A stretch of 64,000 bases of DNA, from the NCBI GenBank assembly GCA_016703945.1, contig JADJBC010000044.1, forward strand, positions 1-64,000, written 5' to 3'. The position numbers and the translations under genes were made by a program. The notes below the pieces were generated by a model that was not told the DNA's origin, ran no database searches, and saw only the letters and a program-made list of their open reading frames with translations. The DNA is from Candidatus Aalborgicola danicus (GTDB lineage Bacteria; Pseudomonadota; Gammaproteobacteria; Burkholderiales; Burkholderiaceae_C). Of this stretch, positions 43,959 to 52,938 are shown piece by piece (position 1 is the first letter of the stretch; every line of letters begins with the position of its first letter).

Positions 43959-45593
43959 ATGCGCCACTTTTTCGTCATTTTTTGCTTTGCCCTGCTGGGT
44001 GCAAGCGTGTTTGCGCAGACAGCCGCAGACACCGGTGTTGAAGCTACCCACTCCATCGTTGCACCAACAGCCTCCCCCGTCGGCAAGCTTGTTTTGTTCA
44101 GTCGGCAGATTTTTGGTTTTCGTGGCTCATTGCTGGGTGTGTCGGCCATTGACCGGTCCAAGCGCGCCTTTGCCCGCATCCAAGCCCAGCTCGAATTGCC
44201 CGGTCCCCACGCGGTCAGTGTCAAAGCCGGTACTGTGGGTCTGGAAGTCCAGATCAATGGAGCCACGAGTTTTGTGGTGACGACCGGCGACCTGGACCCT
44301 GCACGGGAAGAGACCCTGGAACAGGCCGCACAGCGGGCAGCAGCGGCCCTGACCATTGCAATCCGCGAAAGTGCGGAGAGCCGCAGCCTGGAGACACTGA
44401 CCCGCGCACTGGCACTGGCAGTGGCGGGAACCGCTTTGTATGGTGCGCTGATCTGGCTGGCGGCACGAGCCCGGGCCGCGCTGGTGCGCCAGTTGGTGGA
44501 TCTAACCCACCGCCACACCCCCAAATTGCGCGTGGGTGGCGTGGCCTTGTTGCAACGCGATCGAATGACCCGGCTCGTTCGACTGGCACTTACGCTGGTG
44601 TACCGATTGCTGCTGTTGCTGCTCACCCTGGAGTGGGTCACCTTTGTGCTGCTTGGGTTTCCCTATACGCGTCCCTGGGGCGAGTCGCTCAACAGCTATT
44701 TGTTAAACTTGGCCATTCCAGTCTTGACGGCGGCTATTGCATCAGTCCCCGAGCTGTTGACTGCGCTGCTGATCTTTTACCTGGCCTACCTGACCATTCA
44801 GGCGCTCGGGCAATTCTTCGCCAGAGTGCAGAGCGGGGCATTGCAATTGCCTTGGCTTGATTCGGATGTCGTCGTTCCCACCCAGCGTATTTCGAAAGTG
44901 GTGGTGTGGTTGTTTGCGCTGGCCATGGCGTATCCTTACTTGCCGGGCTCCGACACAGAAGCCTTTAAGGGCCTGTCCGTTCTGGTGGGTTTGATGCTTT
45001 CTCTGGGGGCCTCCAGCCTGGTCGGGCAAGCGGCCAGCGGTTTTATCCTGACCTATGGCCGCGTTTTTCGCAAAGGCGACTATGTGCGCCTGGCCGACCA
45101 CGAAGGTTCGGTCACCGAGATGGGCATCTTCACGACCCGCATCCGCACCGGGATGGGGGAGGAGCTCACCATCTCTAACGCCAGCATACTGGGTGCAACC
45201 ACCAAGAACTACTCCCGCTCTATGCCGGGCGCGGGCTTTGTGCTGGACACGACGGTCACCATCGGCTACGACACGCCGTGGCGCCAGGTGCACGCCATGC
45301 TGATTGAGGCGGCGAGTCTCACAGAGGGCATCGCCCGGGATCCTGCTCCCCAGGTGTTTCAGACTGCACTGAATGACTGGTACCCGGTGTACCGCCTGGT
45401 GTGCCATGCCACACCAAGTGAACCCCGCCCGAGGGCCTTGCTGCTCAGTGCGCTGCACGCCAGCATTCAGGACGTCTTCAGCACGTATGGGGTGCAGATC
45501 ATGTCGCCGCAGTATGTTGAAGACCCCAAGGAAGCCAAGCTGGTGCCACCCGAGAAATGGTACGCCACGCCTGCCGCCAAGCCCCACGTATGA
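43959..45593 (+). CDS. mechanosensitive channel of the MscS family
   Basis: About 544 residues. The ATG at 43959 is chosen because it opens a signal peptide (MRHFFVIFCFALLGASVFAQ). A periplasmic region is followed by several membrane helices and the MscS pore/beta domain (GLSVLVGLMLSLGASSLVGQ ... GFILTYGRVFRKGDYVRL; VTEMGIFTTRIRT; ISNASILGATTKNYSR). The C-terminal domain is about 100 residues. It is a larger, YnaI/MscK-like size class rather than the 286-residue MscS. It probably protects against osmotic downshock. Confidence 0.88.
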   Translation: MRHFFVIFCFALLGASVFAQTAADTGVEATHSIVAPTASPVGKLVLFSRQIFGFRGSLLGVSAIDRSKRAFARIQAQLELPGPHAVSVKAGTVGLEVQINGATSFVVTTGDLDPAREETLEQAAQRAAAALTIAIRESAESRSLETLTRALALAVAGTALYGALIWLAARARAALVRQLVDLTHRHTPKLRVGGVALLQRDRMTRLVRLALTLVYRLLLLLLTLEWVTFVLLGFPYTRPWGESLNSYLLNLAIPVLTAAIASVPELLTALLIFYLAYLTIQALGQFFARVQSGALQLPWLDSDVVVPTQRISKVVVWLFALAMAYPYLPGSDTEAFKGLSVLVGLMLSLGASSLVGQAASGFILTYGRVFRKGDYVRLADHEGSVTEMGIFTTRIRTGMGEELTISNASILGATTKNYSRSMPGAGFVLDTTVTIGYDTPWRQVHAMLIEAASLTEGIARDPAPQVFQTALNDWYPVYRLVCHATPSEPRPRALLLSALHASIQDVFSTYGVQIMSPQYVEDPKEAKLVPPEKWYATPAAKPHV

Positions 45594-45618
45594 GTCTCCA
45601 CTAAAAAAGGCTGTGCAC

Positions 45619-46878
45619 ATGACCCCCTTTGAGCTGGTTTGCGCCCTGCTGTTTGTGCTCGCAATCGTCCACACGTTCTCGACCAAATATTTTGAACACC
45701 TGGCGCACTTACAACCTCGCCACGCCGGCCTGTGGCACTGGCTTGGCGAGGTGGAGGTTGTGTTCGGCTTTTGGGCGTTGGTGCTGGCCCTTGCCATGAT
45801 GGTCATGCTCGGTACGCAAGCAGCCGTTGACTACATCGACAACCGCAACTACACCGAGCCGATGTTTGTGTTTGCGGTGATGGTGATAGCCGCCACGCGG
45901 CCTATTCTGCAGGCGGCCACGGCCCTGGTGCAATGGCTGGCGCGCGCCGTGCCGCTGGGCGGCAGCCTGGGCTACTACCTGGTGGTGATGGTGATGGTGC
46001 CGCTGATGGGGTCTTTCATCACCGAGCCCGCAGCCATGACACTGGCCGCGTTGATTCTGGGCAACCGCTTCTTTGCCAGAAACCTCTCCACACGCCTCAA
46101 ATACGCGACCCTGGGCGTGCTGTTTGTCAATATCTCGATTGGCGGAACGCTCACGTCGTTTGCCGCGCCGCCGGTGCTGATGGTGGCCGCACAGTGGGGC
46201 TGGGACACACCCTTTATGGCAGCCACCTTCGGCTGGAAGGCCGCCATTGCGGTGGTGGTGAATGCGGTTGGCGTGTCTGTGATGTTTCGCAAGGAACTGG
46301 CGGCCTTACCCTTGCAAAACGGCGCTGAAAATGCCGCGCCGCCGGTTCCTCTTTTGTTGGTGGCTGTGCACCTGGCGTTTTTGGTGGGGGTGGTGGTGTT
46401 TGCGCACCATCCGCCCATTTTCATGGGGCTGTTTTTGTTTTTCCTGGGCATTACCCATGCCTATGAACACCACCAGGACCGGCTGATTTTGAAAGAAGGC
46501 TTGCTGGTGGCGTTCTTCCTGGCCGGCCTGGTGGTGCTGGGCGGGCAGCAGCAGTGGTGGCTGCAGCCGCTATTGATGCGCATGAGCAGTGATGTAGTGT
46601 TTGTGGGGGCGATTGCGCTGACCGCATTCACTGACAACGCGGCCCTGACTTATCTGGGGTCGCTGGTGGAAGGCTTGAGTGACAGTTTCAAATACGCGCT
46701 AGTGGCCGGCGCGGTGACGGGTGGCGGCCTGACCATCATCGCCAATGCGCCCAACCCTGCCGGCATCGCCATCCTGCGCCAGCACTTTGACGAGGGTGCC
46801 GTCCACCCGCTGGGTTTGCTGGTGGCGGCCTTACCGCCCACACTGGTGGCTGCAGCCGCTTTCTGGATCTTCCGATAG
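45619..46878 (+). CDS. putative Na+/H+ antiporter (Na_H_antiport_2 family)
   Basis: 419 residues, about ten to eleven membrane helices. It has the pattern GSFITEPAAMTLAALILGNR (about 132-151), ISIGGTLTSFAAPPVLMVA, TAFTDNAALTYLGSL and IANAPNPAGIAIL, typical of this antiporter-like family. It starts 25 nt after the mscS-type gene and may share its transcript, which would link two osmotic or ion functions. Transport has not been shown for most members. Confidence 0.78.
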   Translation: MTPFELVCALLFVLAIVHTFSTKYFEHLAHLQPRHAGLWHWLGEVEVVFGFWALVLALAMMVMLGTQAAVDYIDNRNYTEPMFVFAVMVIAATRPILQAATALVQWLARAVPLGGSLGYYLVVMVMVPLMGSFITEPAAMTLAALILGNRFFARNLSTRLKYATLGVLFVNISIGGTLTSFAAPPVLMVAAQWGWDTPFMAATFGWKAAIAVVVNAVGVSVMFRKELAALPLQNGAENAAPPVPLLLVAVHLAFLVGVVVFAHHPPIFMGLFLFFLGITHAYEHHQDRLILKEGLLVAFFLAGLVVLGGQQQWWLQPLLMRMSSDVVFVGAIALTAFTDNAALTYLGSLVEGLSDSFKYALVAGAVTGGGLTIIANAPNPAGIAILRQHFDEGAVHPLGLLVAALPPTLVAAAAFWIFR

Positions 46879-46924
46879 CGCGGTTGAGCACGTTGCGGGC
46901 GTTATCCCTTAGACAGGCCCAACC

Positions 46925-48715
46925 GTGTTTGACACCAAACCCAATGCCTTTTTGCACGCCGTAGCGCCGCGTTTGCCCTTCGGGCGCGCGCTGTGTTTGG
47001 GGGCGGGTGAGGGACACAACCCCGTGTTCCTGGCGGCGCGCGGCTTGGCGGTCACTGCCGTGGATGCGTCTGCATTGGCGCTGCAAAAGACGCAGCGCTT
47101 GGCGGCTGCACGCAGCGTGTCAATCACCACCGTGGTAGCCGACCTGTGTGACTACTTCATAGCCCCCGGCCAATGGGATGCCATCGTGCTGTTGTTCGTG
47201 CACCTGCCCGCCGCGCAGCGCCGCGACCTGCACACCCGGGCCGTGCAAGGCCTGCGCACGGGGGGCGCGCTGGTACTGGAGGGCTTTGCCCTGGTGCCAG
47301 GAGAACCGAGCGGCACCGAACCCCTAATGCACCTTGGCGATTTGCAGCATGGGTTTTCCGCCTTGGACCAAGCACTGGCGAACAGCTGCTGGCGCGAGCT
47401 GGATGAAGGCCCTTTGCACATGGGCCGACGCTATGTCACCCAGATACTGGCGTACCGGCGCGTCTGTGAGGCAGACCCGTCGGCGCAAGTTGCCCTGTTG
47501 CGCCAGCAGGCGGCGCAATACATGCACGACCCCGGTGCGGCGCTGGAAGCACTCAACGCAGCGGTGGCACTGCAGCCGCAGGACGCCAGCCTGCATTACA
47601 ACCGGGCCGTGGTCCTGCGCCAGTTGGAGCGCTTGCCGGAGGCGCTGGCAGGTTATGACGATGCACTGGCTTTGCGCCCAGAGTACCCGCAGGCGCTGGC
47701 CAACCGCGCCAATGTTTTGCAGGATATGTTGCGCCTGGATGCTGCGCTGCAGGCCTATGAGGCCGCGCTGGCGGTGCGGCCCGAAGCGGCGCATGTGCGA
47801 CTGAACCAGGCGTTGTGCGTGTTGCGATCCGGGAATCTGACGCAGGGCTGGCCGCTGTTTGAGGCGCGCCACCAGGTGGCCGGTTATCAACGCAGCCATT
47901 ACACCGGCACGGCCGCCTTGTGGCTGGGGCAGACCGACCTGCTCGGTCATATTCTGCTGCTGTACGCCGAGCAGGGCTTGGGCGACACGCTGCAGATGCT
48001 GCGCTACGTGCCCCTGTTGGCAGCGCGCGGAGCGCGCGTGTTGCTGCATCTGCCTGCCACGCTGCTGCCCTTGGTACGCGGCATGACAGGCGTTTCTGGC
48101 TGCACGGCGCTGGGCCAGGTCTTGCCCGAACATGATCTGCAGTGCCCCATGCTGTCGCTGCCGTTGGCATTTGAAACCACACTGAACTCGATTCCGGCAG
48201 CCACCGGTTACCTGCAGGTCGATGCAGCGCGCCGCACCCACTGGCAGCAGGTGCTGGGCGCAGCCAGCGGCTTGCGTGTGGGCCTGGTCGCCAGCGGCGA
48301 CCCGCGCCACGCACGCGATGCGCAACGCAGCCTTGGCCTTGCGGCCTTGTTAGGCGCACTGCCCGCAGACATACAAATGTTTTGCCTGCAACGCGAACTG
48401 CGCGCGGCCGACCGCCAAACCTTGCAAGAACACCCGCAGGTGCGCGCTTTTGGCGCCCAGTTGCGCGACATGTCCGATACCGCCGCCCTGTGCAGCCTGA
48501 TGGACGTCGTGATCAGCGTGGACACCGCCGTTGCGCACCTGAGCGCAGCGCTAGGCCGCCCCACCTGGGTCTTGCTGGCGCACGTGCCCGACTGGCGCTG
48601 GCTGTTGGTGCGTGAAGACAGCCCCTGGTACACCAGCGTACGCCTGCTGCGCCAATCGCAGGCCGGACAGTGGGGCGACGTGCTGCAGAGGTTGGCTGAA
48701 GAAATAAGGAAATAA
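46925..48715 (+). CDS. fusion protein: SAM methyltransferase, TPR repeats and glycosyltransferase-like domain
   Basis: 596 residues, GTG start at 46925. Residues 1-180 are a TehB-like class I methyltransferase (FGRALCLGAGEGHNPVFLA; VDASALAL; DLCDYFIAPGQWDAIVLLFV). Residues about 190-310 are three TPR units (SLHYNRAVVLRQLERLPEAL; YPQALANRANVLQDMLRL; EAAHVRLNQALCVLRSGNL). Residues about 310-596 resemble the GT9/heptosyltransferase-like domain often attached to TPRs (LLYAEQGLGDTLQMLRYVPL; MDVVISVDTAVAHLSAALGR). TPR plus the last domain is common; the methyltransferase at the N-terminus is less so. The target is unknown. Confidence 0.78.
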   Translation: MFDTKPNAFLHAVAPRLPFGRALCLGAGEGHNPVFLAARGLAVTAVDASALALQKTQRLAAARSVSITTVVADLCDYFIAPGQWDAIVLLFVHLPAAQRRDLHTRAVQGLRTGGALVLEGFALVPGEPSGTEPLMHLGDLQHGFSALDQALANSCWRELDEGPLHMGRRYVTQILAYRRVCEADPSAQVALLRQQAAQYMHDPGAALEALNAAVALQPQDASLHYNRAVVLRQLERLPEALAGYDDALALRPEYPQALANRANVLQDMLRLDAALQAYEAALAVRPEAAHVRLNQALCVLRSGNLTQGWPLFEARHQVAGYQRSHYTGTAALWLGQTDLLGHILLLYAEQGLGDTLQMLRYVPLLAARGARVLLHLPATLLPLVRGMTGVSGCTALGQVLPEHDLQCPMLSLPLAFETTLNSIPAATGYLQVDAARRTHWQQVLGAASGLRVGLVASGDPRHARDAQRSLGLAALLGALPADIQMFCLQRELRAADRQTLQEHPQVRAFGAQLRDMSDTAALCSLMDVVISVDTAVAHLSAALGRPTWVLLAHVPDWRWLLVREDSPWYTSVRLLRQSQAGQWGDVLQRLAEEIRK

Positions 48716-48814
48716 ACCGCTTTTGCAGGCTTTTGCGGGCGCAGCGGCGGTTTCCCTTGACCAACACAGCTGTTGGCGTCAAAGAACTTGCATAGACTCA
48801 GAGATTTAAGCCAA

Positions 48815-48868
48815 ATCGGCCTCCAGCCCTCGTGAATATAGCGTCAGTAGCTATATAAACGATAGCGG
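48815..48868 (-). repeat. dispersed repeat, copy 6
   Basis: On the minus strand: cgctatcgtttatatagctactgac, then attcacgagggctggaggccg. It ends at the 3' end of panC, between panC and the fusion gene, and could help end transcripts from both sides. Confidence 0.75.
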
Positions 48869-48869
48869 T

Positions 48870-49706
48870 TCACACTTCCAGGTTGTCAATCAGCCGCGTC
48901 GCGCCCAGGCGTGCTGCGGCCAGTACCACCATGGCGTCACCGCTGCGGGGTGGCTGCAGATCTGCCTGGCGGCGCACCGCCACATAGTCGGGGCGCCAGC
49001 CGGCGTTGCTGAGGGTTTGCATGGCCTGGGATTCCAGACGGCTGATGCCGGCAGCGTCAAGAGCCGTATCGGCACGCAGCGCGGCAGCCACGGTTTTCAG
49101 GGTGGTCGACAACTGGACGGCTTGCGCGCGTTCGGCAGGACTCAGGTAACCGTTGCGCGATGACAAGGCCAGCCCGGTTTCGCTGCGCTGGGTTTCACCA
49201 CCCACAATATTCACCGGCATGGCAAATTGCTTGACCATGTTGCGGATCACCATGAGCTGCTGGTAGTCCTTCTTGCCAAACAGTGCGGTGCGGGCCTGCG
49301 TGCAGGACAGCAGCTTGAGCACCACGGTGCAGACGCCAATGAAGAAGCCGGGCCGGAAGTGGCCCTCCAGAATGTCAGCCAGCTCGCCGGGAGGGTGTAC
49401 CTTGAAGGTCTGCGGCTGCGGGTACATCTCGGCTTCCTTAGGCGCAAACACCAGGTCGCAACCCGCTGCCTCCAGCTGTTGGCAATCGGCGTCCAGCGTG
49501 CGCGGGTAGGTATCAAAGTCCTCGTGCGGAGCGAACTGCAGGCGATTGACAAAAATGGTCGAGACGGTGATGTCACCCAGCGGCTTGGCCTGGCGCACCA
49601 GGGCCAAATGCCCGGTGTGCAAATTGCCCATGGTGGGCACCACGGCAGGGTGGCGAAACCCACTCAGGTGGTCGCGCAGTTCAGCAAGGGTGTGTACGAG
49701 TTTCAT
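48870..49706 (-). CDS. panC: pantoate--beta-alanine ligase
   Basis: 278 residues from the ATG at 49706 (MKLVHTLAELRDHL). It joins pantoate and beta-alanine, the last step to pantothenate. Motifs: PTMGNLHTGHLALVRQA (ATP-binding HxGH, about 24-40), VFAPKEAEMYPQPQ, FFIGVCTVVLKLL, FGKKDYQQLMVIRNMV, SSRNGYLSPAER. It lies downstream of panB, as is common. The longer open frame upstream would read through the intergenic repeat and is not used. Confidence 0.96.
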   Translation of the reverse strand: MKLVHTLAELRDHLSGFRHPAVVPTMGNLHTGHLALVRQAKPLGDITVSTIFVNRLQFAPHEDFDTYPRTLDADCQQLEAAGCDLVFAPKEAEMYPQPQTFKVHPPGELADILEGHFRPGFFIGVCTVVLKLLSCTQARTALFGKKDYQQLMVIRNMVKQFAMPVNIVGGETQRSETGLALSSRNGYLSPAERAQAVQLSTTLKTVAAALRADTALDAAGISRLESQAMQTLSNAGWRPDYVAVRRQADLQPPRSGDAMVVLAAARLGATRLIDNLEV

Positions 49707-49759
49707 AGACGTGTGGGTGGAGTGTTTTCTACCAGGGACACCGCAGAACCGGCTTTGCC

Positions 49760-49818
49760 GGGCCGCTGGTGTCGCCCCCTTGAGGGGGAGGCGCCGCAGG
49801 CGCTTCGGGGGGAGCCAT
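49760..49818 (-). repeat. GC-rich dispersed intergenic repeat between panB and panC
   Basis: Two hairpins are visible: cccccttgaggggg, and ggcgccgcaggcgc with a following ttcgggggg. It is GC-rich repetitive DNA of the type common between Comamonadaceae genes. It could attenuate panB-panC read-through. Confidence 0.6.
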
Positions 49819-49819
49819 G

Positions 49820-50716
49820 TCACCAGGCGTGCAGGGTGTCGTCCGGGAATGTGCCGCCTTTGACCGCAGCCACGTAGGCTTCAAAGGCACCGCGTATGCT
49901 GCTGGCGTCGTCCATGAAGTTGCGAACAAACTTGGGGTTTTTGCCCAGGTTCAGGCCCAACATGTCGTGCATCACCAGCACCTGGCCGGCCGTGCCTTTG
50001 CCCGCGCCGATGCCGATCGTGGCGCAGTGCACCAGCTCATCCGTCAGTTCCTTGGACAGTGGTGCGGGCACCATTTCCAGTACCAGCATGCTGGCGCCTG
50101 CGTCTTGCAATTCGTGGGCCTGGCGCTTGAGCAGATCGGCGCTGACCGGGGTTTTGCCCTGCACCCGATAGCCGCCCAGCGAATGCACGGTCTGGGGGGT
50201 CAGGCCCAGGTGGGCACAAACCGGGATACCGCGCTCAACCAGGAATCGCACTGTCTCTGTGGTCCAGCCGCCGCCTTCCAGCTTCACCATGTGGGCACCG
50301 GCCTGCATGATGATTCCGGCGCTGCGAATGGCCTGTTCTTTGGACTCCTGGTAAGCGCCAAACGGCAGATCACCAATTAGCCATGCAGTTCCCTGGGCGC
50401 GGCGCAGGCCGCGTGCCACCATTTCGGTGTGGTAACGCATGTGCTCCAGTGACACGCCCACCGTGGTGTGCAAACCCTGGCAAACCATGCCCAGAGAGTC
50501 CCCAACCAGGATGGCGTCGATGCCCGCAGCATCGGCCACGGCGGCAAAGGTGGCGTCGTAGGCCGTGATCATCGTGATCTTTTCACCCCGGGTGCGCATT
50601 TCCAGAATACGCGGCAGGCTGATGGGCTTGCGACTCGGCATGGGGGACGCGGGCGGCAGCGTGCCGTAGGGGGTGGCATGCAGCGCTGCTGCGTTGCTGT
50701 CGGATGCTTGTGTCAT
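49820..50716 (-). CDS. panB: 3-methyl-2-oxobutanoate hydroxymethyltransferase
   Basis: 298 residues. It makes ketopantoate from alpha-ketoisovalerate. Motifs: ITMITAYDATFAAVADAAG, ILVGDSLGMVCQGLHTT, GGYRVQGKT, HDMLGLNLGKNPKFVRNF. The N-terminus has about 25 residues more than most; ATG at residue 26 (MPSRKPISLPRI) is another possible start. It is upstream of panC in the same direction. Confidence 0.95.
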   Translation of the reverse strand: MTQASDSNAAALHATPYGTLPPASPMPSRKPISLPRILEMRTRGEKITMITAYDATFAAVADAAGIDAILVGDSLGMVCQGLHTTVGVSLEHMRYHTEMVARGLRRAQGTAWLIGDLPFGAYQESKEQAIRSAGIIMQAGAHMVKLEGGGWTTETVRFLVERGIPVCAHLGLTPQTVHSLGGYRVQGKTPVSADLLKRQAHELQDAGASMLVLEMVPAPLSKELTDELVHCATIGIGAGKGTAGQVLVMHDMLGLNLGKNPKFVRNFMDDASSIRGAFEAYVAAVKGGTFPDDTLHAW

Positions 50717-50761
50717 GGTTTCAAGTCCTGTGACGGAGTTTTGGGCGAGATTGGGCGAATA

Positions 50762-51619
50762 CTAACTGGGGGAGTAGGCCAGGCGCACATAAATCGGCGC
50801 AAAAGCCTCAGCCTGGGTGATGTCGATCAGCGTTTCTTTGCCCAGTTCCAGCAGTGCAATAAAGGTGACTACCAGGACGGCGGACCCGCTAGCGGGGTCA
50901 AACAATTCTTCAAACGGCACAAAGCGCCGGCCCTGCAGGCGCCTGAGGACCATACCCATGTGTTCCCGCACCGACAGCTCTTCGCGAGTGATCTTGTGGT
51001 GCTGTACCAGCTTGGCACGTTTGAGAATGTCGCGCCAGGCGTCCTGCAGGTCGCTGATGTTGACTTCGGGAAAACGTGGCACCAGGGATTGTTCGATGGT
51101 GATCCCGGTTTTCAGAAAGTCGCGACCAAACTGGGGCAGGGCGTTGAGCCGCGCCGCCGCCAGCTTCATTTGTTCGTATTCGATCAGGCGGCGTACCAGC
51201 TCGGCACGGGGGTCTTCGGCCTCCTGGCCCTCGGCCACCTTCTTGGGTGGCAGCAACATGCGCGACTTGATCTCGATCAGCATGGCCGCCATCAGCAGGT
51301 ATTCGGCAGCCAGCTCAAGATTGCGGTTGCGGATCTGGTCCACGTAGACCAAATACTGCTTGGTCACGCTGAGCATGGGAATGTCCAGAATGTTGAAATT
51401 CTGCTTGCGGATCAGGTACAGCAGCAAGTCCAGCGGGCCTTCGAAGGCCTCCAGAAAGACTTCCAGTGCGTCTGGCGGGATGTACAAGTCCTGCGGCATC
51501 GCAAACAGCGGCTCGCCATACAAGCGCGCCAGCGCAACCTGGTCCACCACTTGGGGCATGACGGGCAGGATGGCAGGGTCTAGGCCCGCCAAAACGGTGT
51601 CTGCAGAAGGAAGCGTCAT
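50762..51619 (-). CDS. scpA: segregation and condensation protein A
   Basis: 285 residues. Kleisin of the bacterial SMC-ScpAB condensin. N-terminal FEGPLDLLLYLIRKQNFNIL (about 60-79) and C-terminal winged-helix VVTFIALLELGKE with QAEAFAPIYVR are typical. The start is taken at the ATG at 51619 (a TTG one codon earlier is possible). It lies 45 nt upstream of panB; scpB is not seen in this window. Confidence 0.92.
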   Translation of the reverse strand: MTLPSADTVLAGLDPAILPVMPQVVDQVALARLYGEPLFAMPQDLYIPPDALEVFLEAFEGPLDLLLYLIRKQNFNILDIPMLSVTKQYLVYVDQIRNRNLELAAEYLLMAAMLIEIKSRMLLPPKKVAEGQEAEDPRAELVRRLIEYEQMKLAAARLNALPQFGRDFLKTGITIEQSLVPRFPEVNISDLQDAWRDILKRAKLVQHHKITREELSVREHMGMVLRRLQGRRFVPFEELFDPASGSAVLVVTFIALLELGKETLIDITQAEAFAPIYVRLAYSPS

Positions 51620-51621
51620 CA

Positions 51622-51683
51622 AAACGCTATTAAAATTATAGCGGCCTCCGCATATTTTACGAGGGCTAGAGCCTGATTTGGCT
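51622..51683 (+). repeat. dispersed repeat, copy 7
   Basis: cgctattaaaattatagcg, then tattttacgagggctagagcctgattt. It fills the gap between the DUF3460 gene and scpA. Confidence 0.75.
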
Positions 51684-51687
51684 CAGA

Positions 51688-51891
51688 CTATTTGTCTGTC
51701 TGGTAGACGTAGGGCTTTTGCGCAATGCGGGCTTTGCGGAAGCCTTTCCAGACGTCCCGGTCAACCAGCTTGTTCCACAACAGGGCCCGCCCAGTGCGTT
51801 GCTCGCCGGCCAACGTAGGTTTGGCCTGTTGGAGCTGCTCCAGGAATTGGGTGGCGTCTGACTTGTAGTCGGGGCGGCGGAAAATGTTCAT
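51688..51891 (-). CDS. DUF3460 family small protein
   Basis: 67 residues beginning MNIFRRPDYKSDATQFLEQL and including LLWNKLVDRDVWKGFRKARI. This betaproteobacterial family is regularly found beside scpA/panB. Soluble, basic, function unknown. Confidence 0.82.
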   Translation of the reverse strand: MNIFRRPDYKSDATQFLEQLQQAKPTLAGEQRTGRALLWNKLVDRDVWKGFRKARIAQKPYVYQTDK

Positions 51892-51995
51892 GGTGTTGAC
51901 CTCGGGATAGCGCTTTGCAGCATTTTACTGGGTCAATGGGTGCCCGCTACACCAACTGTGGCCTGACGGGGCGAGTCCTATGGCCCGGTGCCCGT

Positions 51996-52847
51996 CTACG
52001 GCGGCCTGCCAATTGCGTGCAGGTCAATGGCGGGGAACCGGTTTTCGTCATCGACCAGTTGGACGATGCGCTGAAGTTCTGACTGGATTTGCGTGTGCGC
52101 ATCCAACCCGAGCAACTCCAGCGCTGCGGTCAAACCCATGGTTCCTAAATTTATTGGGAGGCCACTGGTCGCAAACACAATGTGATTGGCACGCTCCGGC
52201 ACACCAATGACCACCATATTTCCACGAAAGCTTGTGTGAATTCTCTCCAGAAACACGGAATGTGCAGGGTGATCGCTGTCCAGGTTGATCGCAATAACGC
52301 CCTTTGGCCGTAGCACACGGCATGTGCTGTCATAAAAGGCCTTGTTGCTCAATTGAGCGGATTGCCCGTCTGCGTCAAAACCGTCCACGAGGATGACATC
52401 AAAGGTCTTGCGGGTATCACGCACGAAATCTGCACCGTCAGCGCAAACCACTCTGAACCGCGCATCGTCATCGGGTACTTGAAAATGCCGGCGCATGGCG
52501 ATGACATGCGGGTTGATCTCCACGACAGTGATGCGGGTTTCGGGAAGGTAGTGGTGGCAAAACTTGGCCAGTGAACCGCCGCCCAGGCCAATCATCAGAA
52601 TGTGTGCGGGCTTTTGAACCAGCGACAAAAAGCCCATCATGGTTCGGGTGTAGGGCAACACCAAATGCGTGGGGTGTTGCAGCGACATCAGACTTTGCAT
52701 TTCGCCCTGACTAAATCGCAGGGAAACGTGGTCTCCATTCGTGGACGCCAGGGGTGCTGGGTGGTCCATGGGGTCGAAAATCATTCGCATAGTGGGCGAT
52801 TCCGCTGAACCGGTCTGCGAAACGGGTATCCGTACTTTCGAAGGCAA
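51996..52847 (-). CDS. spermidine synthase-like methyltransferase-fold protein (paralogue 1)
   Basis: 283 residues; the core (about 85-230) is a Rossmann fold with ILMIGLGGGSLAKFCHHYLP, VVEINPHVIAMRRHF, CADGADFVRD and DVILVDGFDADGQ. It resembles the catalytic half of spermidine synthases. However, the first glycine loop reads GGGSLAKF where SpeE has GGGDG-x-x-R-E, and the N-terminal SpeE beta domain is short or absent. Two related genes begin at 62484 and 63286. Putrescine aminopropyl transfer is therefore doubtful. It is divergent from the ribbon-helix-helix gene that heads the hyf-like operon. Confidence 0.75.
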   Translation of the reverse strand: MPSKVRIPVSQTGSAESPTMRMIFDPMDHPAPLASTNGDHVSLRFSQGEMQSLMSLQHPTHLVLPYTRTMMGFLSLVQKPAHILMIGLGGGSLAKFCHHYLPETRITVVEINPHVIAMRRHFQVPDDDARFRVVCADGADFVRDTRKTFDVILVDGFDADGQSAQLSNKAFYDSTCRVLRPKGVIAINLDSDHPAHSVFLERIHTSFRGNMVVIGVPERANHIVFATSGLPINLGTMGLTAALELLGLDAHTQIQSELQRIVQLVDDENRFPAIDLHAIGRPP

Positions 52848-52938
52848 AGTGAATAGAGAGTAGTTTTTAAGGTGACTTGTATGATAATGAAATGATCATA
52901 GTTTCACGATTTTTCGTTGCCATTCACACTGAAAACCA
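52848..52938. promoter_or_regulatory. AT-rich divergent gap before the ribbon-helix-helix/hyf operon
   Basis: 91 bp between the spermidine-synthase-like gene and the RHH gene. It is markedly AT-rich against its surroundings, with tatgataatg (near 52878-52887) as a -10-like box and the palindrome atgatcat (52891-52898). It is a candidate promoter and operator; the RHH protein next door is a natural candidate regulator. Confidence 0.4.

Noticed and set aside
51996..52847. Naming the gene speE
   Set aside because: The glycine loop and N-terminal domain differ from true spermidine synthases, and three paralogues are present.
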